24,716 nucleotides of DNA from Thermoplasmata archaeon (GTDB taxonomy: Archaea > Thermoplasmatota > Thermoplasmata > Thermoplasmatales > Thermoplasmataceae). The notes beneath the pieces are model-generated. The model ran no database searches and was not told the DNA's origin. It saw nothing but the letters and a program-made list of their open reading frames with translations. This document shows, piece after piece, positions 1 to 8,544 of this stretch (its first letter is position 1; the number at the start of each line of letters is the position of its first letter). The position numbers and the translations under genes were made by a program. Location of the stretch: the NCBI GenBank assembly GCA_021835185.1, contig JAKBQO010000008.1:1-24716 (forward strand), given 5' to 3'.

Positions 1-59
1 GGAATAACCAATACTGAATTGATACATTGGTAGTAACAATTATGTGGAAATTCGCAGAC

Positions 60-860
60 TCATGGAGAGGTCTTTTGCTTAGCAACAAATAACTCAAAGA
101 GATATCTCTTTTTGATATATCCAGCATATTTCGATTCAATGATTTCAGCTATACAATCTAGAAATGCTTTACGACTTTTTTCATTCATTGCTAAAACATC
201 GGAATAGGTTCTCAACAGCTTCTGGTATTCTGCAGTTGAGTACTGAACTTCCTGCTCATAAACCCTTGAAAGTACTGTACTGAAACATTTTTTCGTCTCT
301 TCCTCGTATTTTCGTGTGATAACTTCAGTAGGGTCTGGAAGTTGGAAAGTATCTGAGGTGTTTGGGTCATAGAGTTTATAACAAGTTTGACTATCTATAA
401 AAAACTGCTTTGTACCACCGTTTATATGATGGGTTTCAATTAATACTAGATAGCCGTCCTCGTGTAAGAGACGAGCAACTCTAGGAACGCGTTTTTTTGG
501 ATCGACCCACTTGAAAGAAGTGCCAAAAACTGCAAGGTCATAGTAATTTGCTTTGTATTTCATCTTCTCGAAGTTTCCGATTTTGATCCTGATGTTGGGA
601 AATTCAGAAAGTCTGGATCTTGCTATTCCTGCAAGTTTTGACCCAATCTCAACGCAATCAATATTAAGCCCTCTCTCAGCCAAACTCTTTGTTAGCTGTC
701 CAGTTCCAGGCCCGATTTCAAGAATTTTACCGGATCCTTCAAGATGGCATGCTTCTTCCAAATCATCAATCAATGACCTGGGATACCGTGGTCTAACTAA
801 ATCGTAAATTTCGGCTATTGTGTCGAATAAGAGTCGTTTGTCTGCATCATCCAAGTTCAT
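60..860 (-). CDS. class I SAM-dependent methyltransferase
   Basis: Encodes about 266 residues with a Rossmann-type methyltransferase fold. SAM-binding motif I is ILEIGPGTG near residues 46-54, followed by the acidic end of strand 2 (IDCVEIG) and a motif IV-like stretch (YDLAVFGTSFKWVD). The FKWVD segment and the family pattern suit a small-molecule methyltransferase (UbiE/Methyltransf_11 type); the substrate cannot be read from the sequence. The frame is open for 27 more codons upstream (ATG at 939-941), but I chose the ATG at 858-860 because it is preceded by a strong ribosome site, GGAGGG, 7-8 bases ahead, and because the fold starts just after it. It lies downstream of the MFS exporter on the same strand, with a 0.3-kb gap, so co-transcription is uncertain. 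Confident on family, not on role. Confidence 0.8.
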   Translation of the reverse strand: MNLDDADKRLLFDTIAEIYDLVRPRYPRSLIDDLEEACHLEGSGKILEIGPGTGQLTKSLAERGLNIDCVEIGSKLAGIARSRLSEFPNIRIKIGNFEKMKYKANYYDLAVFGTSFKWVDPKKRVPRVARLLHEDGYLVLIETHHINGGTKQFFIDSQTCYKLYDPNTSDTFQLPDPTEVITRKYEEETKKCFSTVLSRVYEQEVQYSTAEYQKLLRTYSDVLAMNEKSRKAFLDCIAEIIESKYAGYIKKRYLFELFVAKQKTSP

Positions 861-930
861 TTTGTATCCCTCCAGCAGGTGAGAGGTATATAGCCAAATT
901 CGCTGCGTCATAGGATTCTTCTTGAGAATG

Positions 931-1017
931 TCAGGAATCATCTTGAAATATTTCTCGTTTTTCTGTAAATATTTGTTCTATTAAATCTGTTATTTCTATA
1001 TCTTCTAACTTTCCCAT
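931..1017 (-). other. possible 28-codon small ORF or gene remnant ahead of the methyltransferase
   Basis: The frame starts MGKLEDIEITDLIEQI and ends ...FQDDS. It stays open for about 20 codons upstream of its ATG with basic, protein-like composition (for example VSLIKKRKLKSVYRMG), which suggests the worn end of a larger gene rather than a chance ORF. Its tail overlaps the upstream in-frame extension of the methyltransferase. I do not recognise a family. It could equally be noise. Confidence 0.2.
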
Positions 1018-1157
1018 GCGATATACGCTTTTTAATTTCCTTTTCTTTATTAAACTTACTGAAATTTCTTGAATAGTTTAAGGGATTTATGCCCATTAAC
1101 TATGGGTAGGATTCGTTTAAAGGTTTAAACATGCTTGGATTGTCCTCTCATATTTGT

Positions 1158-1194
1158 AGGATAGACTCTATCCTTGGGATATGCCTTTAGGCAT
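1158..1194 (-). terminator. two small inverted repeats at the 3' end of the MFS gene
   Basis: AGGATAGAcTCTATCCT (1158-1174) is a perfect 8-bp stem around one base. ATGCCTttAGGCAT (1181-1194) is a 6-bp stem that covers the stop codon of the exporter gene. Their position at the 3' end suggests transcript-end structures. There is no strong T-tract directly after them on the minus strand, so terminator function is an inference. Confidence 0.35.
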
Positions 1195-2398
1195 TCTGTA
1201 CTGTTGTCGTTGCAGATAACTGCATTATTGACGGGATTATAATTGGAAAAACTATGCTGAAAATTGTAATGAGAATGCCAGAAATTATGAAAACAGAATG
1301 TATACCATAAGCCAGGAACAGGATTGGGAAAAATACTGATCCAAGAACGGTGGCAATACCCCGAAAAGTATATAAGTTTGATGCTGTCCTGCCAATAATC
1401 TCTTTCGGTGTTACAATTTTGAGATAAATTCTATAAATTGTATAGTATGAAGAAGAGAAGAATCCAATTAAGAACCAGAAAAGTGTATCCAGTATAATCA
1501 AAGAGCTTAAAACAACAGCAGCGACTAGAAGAATACCCATCACAGCGAGAGAACCAAACATGGCCTTTCCCACAAATCTTAAGGGAAAATATTTTCCAAT
1601 TGCTATACCAGAGAACATAGCACCCACATAAAATAATGAAAACATGAGAGAATAATATAGGCTAGAACTGGATGCAAATATGTAAGTTATTCCCAACACA
1701 GGGAGCAGGGAAAAGAACGAGAAAATGGATATTATAATAGAGAGAATTAAAAGGTTTGAATTGCCTTTAAACACGTATCTCCAGCCACTAATTAACCCGT
1801 CTCGCATTTTTCTCTCTCCCTTCGTGAGCGCTATGGGCATGACTAATGTGAGAAATGATCCCGCAAACAAACAGAGCGAATAGAGTACCATAGAAAAAAA
1901 TGCGTTGAATACTATTATGAGAAAGCCTCCAAGCACAAAACCCACAGTGGAACTGGCATTTCCGATTGCATTTGAATAGCCATTTGCCCTGGGAAGATCT
2001 TCTTTATCCACTATAATTGGAATCACAGTCCAGTCGGCAGTCCACATTATATCGTGTCCGATGGCCATAAATGCAACAATTGCAATAAATATGTATTCGT
2101 TTAGCCTCCCTATGTGTATAAGCAGAGCAAGAATGAGCGCTGATATGCCAATAACAATCTCAGAAAGAAACATTATATATCTTCTATCCTCCACTTTATC
2201 CACAATCGGGCCCGAAAGGAATGTTAACGTATATATGCCGTATTCAACGAACAGAATGATTCCTGTGAACACTATACTGTGGAAGTAGATGAATGAGAAA
2301 AATGGAATTGTAATTTGGTATAGGTTATAACCAATATTCACAAAGGAATTTTTGGAATTATAAAGAATGAATCTTCGGTTATGCAGAAGACTGGCCAT
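1187..2398 (-). CDS. major facilitator superfamily transporter (probable exporter)
   Basis: This 403-residue protein is almost entirely hydrophobic, with about 11-12 membrane segments in two halves. The first half carries a loop 2-3 MFS signature variant, GPIVDKVEDRRYIM, near residues 63-76. A charged central loop (KGERKMRDG) separates the halves. Length and pattern match the MFS_1/MFS_3 group of drug or metabolite efflux proteins. The substrate is not readable. The start is supported by a TATA element on the minus strand 21-29 bases ahead of the ATG (2419-2427), giving a leaderless transcript. It is a single gene with no obvious partner, although the methyltransferase follows on the same strand. 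Confidence 0.8.
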   Translation of the reverse strand: MASLLHNRRFILYNSKNSFVNIGYNLYQITIPFFSFIYFHSIVFTGIILFVEYGIYTLTFLSGPIVDKVEDRRYIMFLSEIVIGISALILALLIHIGRLNEYIFIAIVAFMAIGHDIMWTADWTVIPIIVDKEDLPRANGYSNAIGNASSTVGFVLGGFLIIVFNAFFSMVLYSLCLFAGSFLTLVMPIALTKGERKMRDGLISGWRYVFKGNSNLLILSIIISIFSFFSLLPVLGITYIFASSSSLYYSLMFSLFYVGAMFSGIAIGKYFPLRFVGKAMFGSLAVMGILLVAAVVLSSLIILDTLFWFLIGFFSSSYYTIYRIYLKIVTPKEIIGRTASNLYTFRGIATVLGSVFFPILFLAYGIHSVFIISGILITIFSIVFPIIIPSIMQLSATTTVQNA

Positions 2399-2418
2399 TT
2401 AAACAAATAGGGGAAAAT

Positions 2419-2427
2419 CATATAAAG
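2419..2427 (-). promoter_or_regulatory. TATA box of the MFS gene
   Basis: CTTTATATG on the minus strand lies 21-29 bases before the ATG, the spacing expected for an archaeal TATA box and a leaderless mRNA. No ribosome site precedes the ATG. Confidence 0.5.
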
Positions 2428-2492
2428 TTTTTTGCTGGAATTTCCTTTCCAAAACAGTTCAGAACTCTAAGGATATTATATATCTTTTTGTT

Positions 2493-2707
2493 TTACAGGG
2501 GAATCAGGCCTAATTCTTTCAGGGAACTTAGTGCGCTATAACATCAACAGGGATATAATAACCGGAAATCTAATTTATTCTGTGTTTCCTTCCTATAGTA
2601 CCTTTTAAATGTTTATCAATGAAGCCCTGAATAGTCAGATATCCAACAGTTAACACTGGCACATATATGCCATACCCTTCATTATCAAGAATAACTGAGT
2701 ATTTCAT
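2493..2707 (-). pseudogene. probable decayed HicB-family antitoxin gene
   Basis: Found by reading frames by eye in a 420-bp stretch without an intact gene. From an ATG at 2705-2707 the frame reads MKYSVILDNEGYGIYVPVL, which matches the start of archaeal HicB/UPF0150 proteins (MKY.V.LE.eegGY.VYVP.LPGC). That frame then drifts and stops at 2570. An adjacent frame contains EGNTE, like the HicB S(Q/E)G(D/N)T turn. A third ends ALSSLKELGLIPL and a stop at 2493, like the HicB tail (..YLESLKELG.PIP). The total of 215 bp equals a normal gene of about 70 codons, so I read it as one copy broken by frameshifts and stops. No hicA toxin partner is visible on either side. The family assignment is from memory of the consensus and needs a search. 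Confidence 0.4.
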
Positions 2708-2821
2708 AAATACGAAAATAAATAGCTAGGATGAAATCTTCTCAAACCCTGTTGCACGTTCCATAAGGTTACTTATAGGTAACTGTATATCTCCAGGCCA
2801 ACTTTAAATTTCATTTAACTT

Positions 2822-4102
2822 TTATGAAATTTCCCGGGCAAAAAAAGGTACAAGCATTTCGTCACAGCTCAACCCTCCATGCATGCCTATCAAAGTATTG
2901 GCCTGATTTCCTGGGTCAATAAGTTTTAATGAAGAATCAAAAATACTGGTAGAATTTCTTGAAATTAATATAATGTCTCCCAGAAAGCTTGTGTCTCCAT
3001 TCACACTTTTTGGAGTTCCAAAAAATCCTTCTGCCAGCATTTGTTTACTCAGAACTGGAATAAAATATTTTTCATATTTTTCGGTTAGATAATCCATTGT
3101 AGTTTCTATCATCCCATCTTTTACCCTTAGAACGGATGCTCTTGGATCTCCTACGACAGGTGTATTCAGGAAGGACTTTAATTTTCGATCAACTGAAAGG
3201 TCTATTTTCTGGCCTTCCTCAGGAACTGTATGTCCATGATCTGCAGATATTGAGATGAATGTATCTTCAGGGAGATCCGATGCTTTTATCAGCTGTTCTT
3301 CAAGCAGCATGAAAATAGATTCTATTTCCAGGGCAGTGTCCTGTGTATAGGGTCCGATCTTGTGCGATATAGTATCTATAGTGGGAATGTAGCAAAAATG
3401 AAATGTTCTCCCCTTCGCTGATGACAGATCCTGCCTGAGAGATGTAAGCATTTGAGAAACCGAATAATATGGTGAAATTTTTGCGCCATTTCCGGTAATT
3501 CTTGTGAGACCACTATTTCTAATTGCATATGGTAAATAAAAAACAGAATCAACGTCATTTTCCTGAAGTTTATTGTAGATGGTTCCGTGATGTTCGATCC
3601 ACGGCATCTCATAACCATTATCCAGAAGGCAATGTTCCTTTTGCCCAAGCGGCGTCAATGAGATCATGTTGCACACGGTGCCTGCTTCTGGAATATATGA
3701 GGTATATCCCACTATCCGGTGCTCAACCGGGTGCATGTTTGTATGATATGAAACGGTGGCAGTTGATGTGGTCGATGGAAAAACACTGGTTATCAATTTC
3801 ACTCCTGAATTATCGGCAAAGTTATTAAGATGCTTCATGCTGTGTTTCTTCAATGAGTACTTAATTGTGGAAAAACCAAACCCATCAAGTAGCAAAAATA
3901 TAAAATGATCATGTTTTCCTTCCATCAAACTCCTATGATTTTTTGTCTCTTGCCCTGTACTAATACCAAAATTTGCCAGTATCTGCCCTGGTATGTCAGC
4001 AATACACCCATTTCCAAAAGCTGGTTTCAGCAGATCCTTGTAACTGTTCCATCTATATCCATCAATCACTCCGTTAAAGTCTTCCATTAGAATATTTTTC
4101 AC
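2822..4102 (-). CDS. type I phosphodiesterase / alkaline-phosphatase-superfamily hydrolase
   Basis: This 426-residue protein carries the metal and nucleophile pattern of nucleotide pyrophosphatase/phosphodiesterase-like enzymes. It has LLLDGFG (metal Asp73), FPSTT with Thr112 in the nucleophile position, PTIDTISHKIG (Asp and His ligands), SADHGH (Asp-His) and a final MHGGLS His. It probably hydrolyses phosphomono- or diesters with two metal ions; the substrate is unknown. There is no signal peptide, so it is cytoplasmic. Translation likely starts at a GTG (4100-4102) that overlaps the stop codon of the HAD gene (GTGA), with AGGAGG 9 bases ahead. An in-frame ATG five codons later is the alternative. 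It forms a two-gene operon with the upstream HAD phosphatase, suggesting a joint role in removing phosphate from a metabolite. Confidence 0.75.
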   Translation of the reverse strand: MKNILMEDFNGVIDGYRWNSYKDLLKPAFGNGCIADIPGQILANFGISTGQETKNHRSLMEGKHDHFIFLLLDGFGFSTIKYSLKKHSMKHLNNFADNSGVKLITSVFPSTTSTATVSYHTNMHPVEHRIVGYTSYIPEAGTVCNMISLTPLGQKEHCLLDNGYEMPWIEHHGTIYNKLQENDVDSVFYLPYAIRNSGLTRITGNGAKISPYYSVSQMLTSLRQDLSSAKGRTFHFCYIPTIDTISHKIGPYTQDTALEIESIFMLLEEQLIKASDLPEDTFISISADHGHTVPEEGQKIDLSVDRKLKSFLNTPVVGDPRASVLRVKDGMIETTMDYLTEKYEKYFIPVLSKQMLAEGFFGTPKSVNGDTSFLGDIILISRNSTSIFDSSLKLIDPGNQANTLIGMHGGLSCDEMLVPFFAREIS

Positions 4103-4863
4103 TGTATATCGCCTCCTAACTGGAGCCTTTCCAGAAGTTCTGTAAAAGATGTGATTTCAACAACATTTACATCTTCTGGTTTTTCTTTACCTAAACTGTT
4201 GAGCCAAACGGGAATAATCCCAGCATTTACGGCTCCGATTACATCACGTGAAAAAGAATTTCCCACCATGATAATCTTTTCTGGATTCACCCCCAGGATC
4301 TTCATCGCCCTATCAAAGAGGGTATTGTTTGGCTTCATTTCATCAACATTCCCTGGAGTAAGAACAATGTTCACGTAATTATGAAGTTTTAAACGGGACA
4401 TTGTTTTGCGCTGCATTTCTGGATTTCCATTTGAAATAATAGCTACCGGTATATGGAGGTTGTTGCATAATTTGAGGAGATCAATCGCCTCAGGCAAAAG
4501 CTTTCTATTTTTCCAAAAGGTTTTCCAGTATAATTTATCTAACTGTACTATCTCATCTTCAGTTGTGTTATGGCCATGCCGGTCTAGGATTTTTTTCATT
4601 CTTACTCTAACATCATCTCTGTATGAAATCTCTTTGTTGATTAAATGTGGCATGCTTTCGGAAAGTAATTCCATGAAATCTTTCACCAATTGCTCCACAT
4701 CTGTTTCATTGAGCTCTGAAATTGTCTCCCTGACAGCATTAAGGCTTGCACGGACTGGTTCCCTGTAGCTTACAAGAGTATCATCCATGTCAATAAACAG
4801 GGCATGTAGATCCGTTATATTCGGGACTAACTCGCTACTTGAAGTTTCGTCTTCAAAATTCAT
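4099..4863 (-). CDS. HAD-superfamily hydrolase (phosphatase-like)
   Basis: Encodes 254 residues. The catalytic DxD motif is FIDMDDTL (nucleophile Asp25, acid/base Asp27). Motif II is IISNGNP, the motif III Lys is in DEMKPNN, and motif IV is MVGNSFSRDVIGA. A helical cap lies between motifs I and II, as in subfamily I (haloacid dehalogenase/phosphoglycolate phosphatase-like). A small phosphorylated metabolite is the likely substrate, but it cannot be named. It is the first gene of an operon with the phosphodiesterase, overlapping it by four bases. A TATA element 18-27 bases ahead of the ATG supports this start. Confidence 0.8.
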   Translation of the reverse strand: MNFEDETSSSELVPNITDLHALFIDMDDTLVSYREPVRASLNAVRETISELNETDVEQLVKDFMELLSESMPHLINKEISYRDDVRVRMKKILDRHGHNTTEDEIVQLDKLYWKTFWKNRKLLPEAIDLLKLCNNLHIPVAIISNGNPEMQRKTMSRLKLHNYVNIVLTPGNVDEMKPNNTLFDRAMKILGVNPEKIIMVGNSFSRDVIGAVNAGIIPVWLNSLGKEKPEDVNVVEITSFTELLERLQLGGDIQ

Positions 4864-4997
4864 ATATTGAGAACAGTAACATATTTATTTAATGTTTTGT
4901 CTATATAGAACATAGTCCTAATTATACATATATATATCTATATAATATATTTGCCAAAAATATATATATAGTTAAATTTATAATCAATTGAGAAAAA
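4864..4997. promoter_or_regulatory. divergent promoter region between HAD operon and ECF operon
   Basis: This gap of 134 bases is extremely AT-rich with long alternating TA runs. Minus strand: AAATAAATAT (4881-4890) sits 18-27 bases ahead of the HAD ATG. Plus strand: TTAAATTTATAAT (4972-4984) sits about 14-26 bases ahead of the ECF S-component ATG at 4998. Both point to leaderless transcripts. I see no riboswitch-like structure for the transporter. Confidence 0.5.
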
Positions 4998-5774
4998 ATG
5001 GGTTTCAATGGAATATCTGGAGTATTGAATGCCCCGGGAGAAATCCCGTGGGAACTGGTTGTGTTATTTTTTGGTGCTGGATTGATTTTTGTTTTCCTTT
5101 GGGGAAAAAAGAGCGGCGGATTAGCTAAGTTTACAACTGTTGATCTTATTTATATAGGTATTGGTGCTGCCTTCGCCGTTGTCTGGGAATTCTATATTGG
5201 TGCTTTCCTAGGGAAATTTATTCCCTCAAATCCCTTCTTCGGAGTAGGATATATGGGTAGGCTCATAGCACTACTAATAGTGGCAGGGCTTGTAAGAAAA
5301 GTCGGGGTTGGAATGGTTTCGATGTTTATATTCAACCTTTTGAGTGACCTGATTAGCTATGGTTTCAGTGGAGAACCGATGTACTTCATGTACGAGATGC
5401 TAACTTATGGTCTAATGATGGATATAGTCATAGCTATTGCAGGAAAGAACCTCTTTGGAATAAGATCACCACCAAGAAAATCTGCGGTAGACAAAAGTAA
5501 AACTGATGCAAGTAAAAATTCCTCCTCATCACACTATCTATCAAAAATTCCTGGAGTTTACCTCGCGGCTATAGAGGGCCTGGCAATTGGAGTTTTCTGG
5601 GCAGTTCCAGAACCTCTTTTCTACAGTGGATTTATAGCTCCATTTCTATATGGCGGCGTGGTTGATTGGCAGAAAATAATTTTTGGTATCCTGGCATTTA
5701 TCCCATCTGCAATAATATTAGGAGCTATTGGGGGGGTTATCACACTAAGGATAGTTAAAGCGGTGGGTCAATGA
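4998..5774 (+). CDS. ECF transporter S component (YkoE-like, substrate unproven)
   Basis: This 258-residue membrane protein is the first gene of an energy-coupling-factor importer operon and so most likely the substrate-binding S subunit. Hydrophobic segments cover roughly residues 19-37, 45-72, 86-120, 128-150, 187-219 and 224-257, with a hydrophilic insert (about 151-185) rich in Ser, Lys and Asp. It is longer than most S components (about 180-200). The segment IGIGAAFAVVWEFY and the partnership with one fused double ATPase recall the YkoEDC system for the thiamine precursor hydroxymethylpyrimidine, but that is only a resemblance. Its stop overlaps the ATG of the ATPase gene (ATGA). Confidence 0.65.
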   Translation: MGFNGISGVLNAPGEIPWELVVLFFGAGLIFVFLWGKKSGGLAKFTTVDLIYIGIGAAFAVVWEFYIGAFLGKFIPSNPFFGVGYMGRLIALLIVAGLVRKVGVGMVSMFIFNLLSDLISYGFSGEPMYFMYEMLTYGLMMDIVIAIAGKNLFGIRSPPRKSAVDKSKTDASKNSSSSHYLSKIPGVYLAAIEGLAIGVFWAVPEPLFYSGFIAPFLYGGVVDWQKIIFGILAFIPSAIILGAIGGVITLRIVKAVGQ

Positions 5775-7357
5775 AAGCGGTCGAAATACATAACCTAAAA
5801 TTTTCTTATTTAGGAAACGAAGAGCCCTCTATTGAAGTGGAGAATCTTACTATAGAAGATGGCGAAACAGTACTTATAACTGGGCGATCTGGAGGGGGCA
5901 AATCAACACTTGTAAATTGTATCACGGGAATAATACCTCATATAACTCATGGTGAATTAGAAGGAAGCGTTAAGGTTTATGGTAATGATGTAGCAGAAAC
6001 ATCACTTGCAAAGCTTTCATCTGAGGTCGGTATAGTTCTTCAGAATCCTGAAACACAGGTAATGAACTACGGGGTGGAAGAAGAAGTTGCTTTTGGGCCT
6101 GAAAACCTTTGCCTAGCTCCTGAGGAGATAGTTTCCAGAGTAGACGAATCCATGAAAACTACCGGCATATCTGAAATAAAAGATAGAGAAACTTACACAT
6201 TGTCAGGTGGGGAGATGCAGAGAGTGGCAATAGCAGGTGTCCTCTCAATGAGGCCAAAATTGCTTATACTCGATGAACCAACTTCTAACATCGATCCAGA
6301 GGGAACTGCCAGGGTTTTTGACATTCTGGAACAACTCAAGGAAGAAAAGACACTAATTGTTGTAGAACATAAAGTTGAAAGAGTGCTACCTTTTGTTAAT
6401 CGTATTATAGTGGTTAACGATGGAAAGATTTTCCTTGACATAAGTAGCCATGACTTAATCCACCATATTGATGAGATGCAGGAAGTTGGGATTGAGGTTC
6501 CAATTCACTTTATCTACGCAAGAAAATACGGGATAGATTTAGAAGATCTTGAATCAATCCGTGAAAAATTACTGGAGATCAAAGCAATTCCCACTGCACC
6601 ATCTAGATCGCCTGAATCTAACACACTAATGAAAACCTCTGTGCGTGTAACAGCCCCTAATGGCACAGAACTGGTAAAAGCAAGTATAGATCTTCAAGAA
6701 TCACATATATTAGCGCTTATGGGAAGGAATGGAGCCGGCAAATCCACGTTTCTTAAGGGAATTATGGGATTTCTTGAGATTGATTTAAAATCGGAAATTA
6801 ATGTGGTGCTTGCTGGAAAGGACATAAGCAAAGAACACATAATGGACCGGGGGCGCGAGATAGCTTTCGTTCCACAGAACTTTGACCTGACGCTTATAAA
6901 TAAATCAGTGGAGACTGAAGTCGCTTATTCAATCAAGAAGAGAAAAATCAGTGAATATAAAAAACGGGTTGATGAGATAATGGAATTGTTTTCCCTATTA
7001 GATTATAGATATCGTGACCCACTGGGGCTGAGCCTGGGACAGAGAAGAAGGGTGGCAATGGCATCGGCTATTGCATCAGGTGTTAAAGTTCTGATGCTTG
7101 ATGAACCAACATCTGGACAGGATTATTTCCACAAGGAAATTCTTGGCAAAGAACTTAAGAGGCTTAAAGACCTTGGATATTCTATACTTATTGTAACTCA
7201 TGATTCACGTTTTGTATACAAATATGCCGATCGTGTTGTTGTTTTCGACCATGGAGAAAAAGTGCTTGAAGGTGTACCGGAGAAGGTCTTTCGTGAATCG
7301 GGAAAATTTTCTGTTATACCTCCATCTGATTTTCTGCTAAGGGAGGGATTAAAATGA
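5771..7357 (+). CDS. ECF transporter fused double ATPase (EcfA1-EcfA2 / YkoD-like)
   Basis: This 528-residue cytoplasmic ATPase has two complete ABC domains. Domain 1 has Walker A GRSGGGKST (38-46), Q-loop VLQNPETQ, signature LSGGEMQ (about 143), Walker B LLILDEPTS (about 165-173) and switch His in VVEHK. Domain 2 has Walker A GRNGAGKST (about 318-326), signature LSLGQRRR (about 420), Walker B VLMLDEPTSG (about 440) and THD switch His. The motif VLQNPETQ is characteristic of ECF/CbiO ATPases. The domain 2 signature is the altered LSLGQ form seen in such proteins. One gene thus supplies both ATPases. It overlaps the S gene by 4 bases at its start and the T gene by 4 bases at its end, so translation is probably coupled. 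Confidence 0.9.
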   Translation: MKAVEIHNLKFSYLGNEEPSIEVENLTIEDGETVLITGRSGGGKSTLVNCITGIIPHITHGELEGSVKVYGNDVAETSLAKLSSEVGIVLQNPETQVMNYGVEEEVAFGPENLCLAPEEIVSRVDESMKTTGISEIKDRETYTLSGGEMQRVAIAGVLSMRPKLLILDEPTSNIDPEGTARVFDILEQLKEEKTLIVVEHKVERVLPFVNRIIVVNDGKIFLDISSHDLIHHIDEMQEVGIEVPIHFIYARKYGIDLEDLESIREKLLEIKAIPTAPSRSPESNTLMKTSVRVTAPNGTELVKASIDLQESHILALMGRNGAGKSTFLKGIMGFLEIDLKSEINVVLAGKDISKEHIMDRGREIAFVPQNFDLTLINKSVETEVAYSIKKRKISEYKKRVDEIMELFSLLDYRYRDPLGLSLGQRRRVAMASAIASGVKVLMLDEPTSGQDYFHKEILGKELKRLKDLGYSILIVTHDSRFVYKYADRVVVFDHGEKVLEGVPEKVFRESGKFSVIPPSDFLLREGLK

Positions 7358-8310
7358 ATTGGTTAATTGTTAACGTGATTAGCTGGCTCCTTTTCTTCTT
7401 TGGGGCGGCATTTCCCATATTAATTGTATTGAGGGTAATAGGCCTTACTGGGTTTATGAGAATTACTAGATTTGAAAGTTTTCATACATTTTATTATCGC
7501 ATGAATCCATCCATAAAAATAATGTTGGGGCTTGTAGTTACGATTGTGGCGGCAGTGACAATATGGTGGATTGGAGCAATAATGACAGCTGTTATTCTTC
7601 TAACATATTTCACCTTGAAGGACGGAAAAAGAAAATTCATTACTGGATTTTTCCTCACAATGATTACGATCATCGGAACGACATGGGCCTTTGCACCATA
7701 CACACCATATACAATTCTACAGCAGGCATTCCATGTCACTGCACTTACAGGAATATGGGCATGGCCGTCATATTTTACGGTAATGGGATACCAGCCGGAA
7801 CTAACTATGCAGGGTCTAATATATGGATTCCAAATTTCAATGAGGTTTACTGCAGTTTCCCTTATAAGCCTTGTTCTAGTCATGACTAGCACTCCTTCAC
7901 AGGTACTAAGAGCTCTCAACAAAGTTGGAATTCCTATTTCTATCACATTTTCCCTTGTTGTAGCTATGAGAACTATCCCCAGAATATTTGAATACATTGA
8001 TACATCCGTAAAAATTCAGTTTATGAGAGGTTTGGGTTCAACTGCTCCCAAAATATTTAGGCCATTTTATATGCTGAAAGGTGCAATTTATGCCATAGTC
8101 CCAGTTATTGTATTCCTGGTCAGGGGAGCTAAGGATACTGCTATTTCAGCCGATACCAGGGCTTTCCGCGCATATCCCAAAAGAACTAACATGTACCCAA
8201 TTACCATTGGTTCGGTAGACAAAAGTGCGCTTGCTGTTATGACACTTGTTATGCTTATAACCATAGTAGCTGTGATTATGGGACTGGGAAGGGCCATACC
8301 ATATTCATGA
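7354..8310 (+). CDS. ECF transporter T component (EcfT/CbiQ family)
   Basis: This 318-residue protein has an N-terminal membrane segment, a group of hydrophobic segments and a final one. It couples the ATPases to the S component. It carries the two short Arg-containing motifs of EcfT coupling helices: FMRGLG (Arg near 224) and ADTRAFRAYP (Arg near 269), variants of the usual ARG motifs. Its length is at the upper end for the family. The start overlaps the ATPase stop (ATGA), with GGGAGGG 7 bases ahead as a clear ribosome site. It closes the ECF operon. Confidence 0.85.
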   Translation: MNWLIVNVISWLLFFFGAAFPILIVLRVIGLTGFMRITRFESFHTFYYRMNPSIKIMLGLVVTIVAAVTIWWIGAIMTAVILLTYFTLKDGKRKFITGFFLTMITIIGTTWAFAPYTPYTILQQAFHVTALTGIWAWPSYFTVMGYQPELTMQGLIYGFQISMRFTAVSLISLVLVMTSTPSQVLRALNKVGIPISITFSLVVAMRTIPRIFEYIDTSVKIQFMRGLGSTAPKIFRPFYMLKGAIYAIVPVIVFLVRGAKDTAISADTRAFRAYPKRTNMYPITIGSVDKSALAVMTLVMLITIVAVIMGLGRAIPYS

Positions 8311-8385
8311 CAATTTAGGCAGTTTGTTCACTGGGATTCCATAACATATTATAATTTTCTTAATTTTTTCAAATTTTAGAGTAAT

Positions 8386-8403
8386 AATTTTTTATAAAAA
8401 ATT
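8386..8403 (+). terminator. T-rich palindrome after the ECF operon
   Basis: AATTTTTTATAAAAAATT is a perfect 18-base palindrome lying 76 bases after the T-component stop. It is preceded by T-rich runs at 8353-8370. Archaeal transcription ends at T-tracts, so this is the likely end of the ECF transcript and, by symmetry, also of the minus-strand gene that ends at 8545. Confidence 0.45.
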
Positions 8404-8544
8404 CTTTTAGTTAACTATGGCTGTGGGTTGAATGAACTATCCAGACTTTCCACAATGAACCATGCACAATTTTTCCATAAATAAGTATTGGTGATCTCAA
8501 TACCTTGGAGGGAGTAATTGGATTTGTAAGCCAATTGAATTCTC

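Noticed and set aside
939..941. Upstream ATG as start of the methyltransferase
   Set aside because: The internal ATG at 858-860 has a strong GGAGGG ribosome site and matches the usual start of the fold; the extension shows no domain.
3590..3602. tRNA-like gttcgatcc element
   Set aside because: It lies inside the phosphodiesterase gene and no acceptor or anticodon arms can be formed around it.
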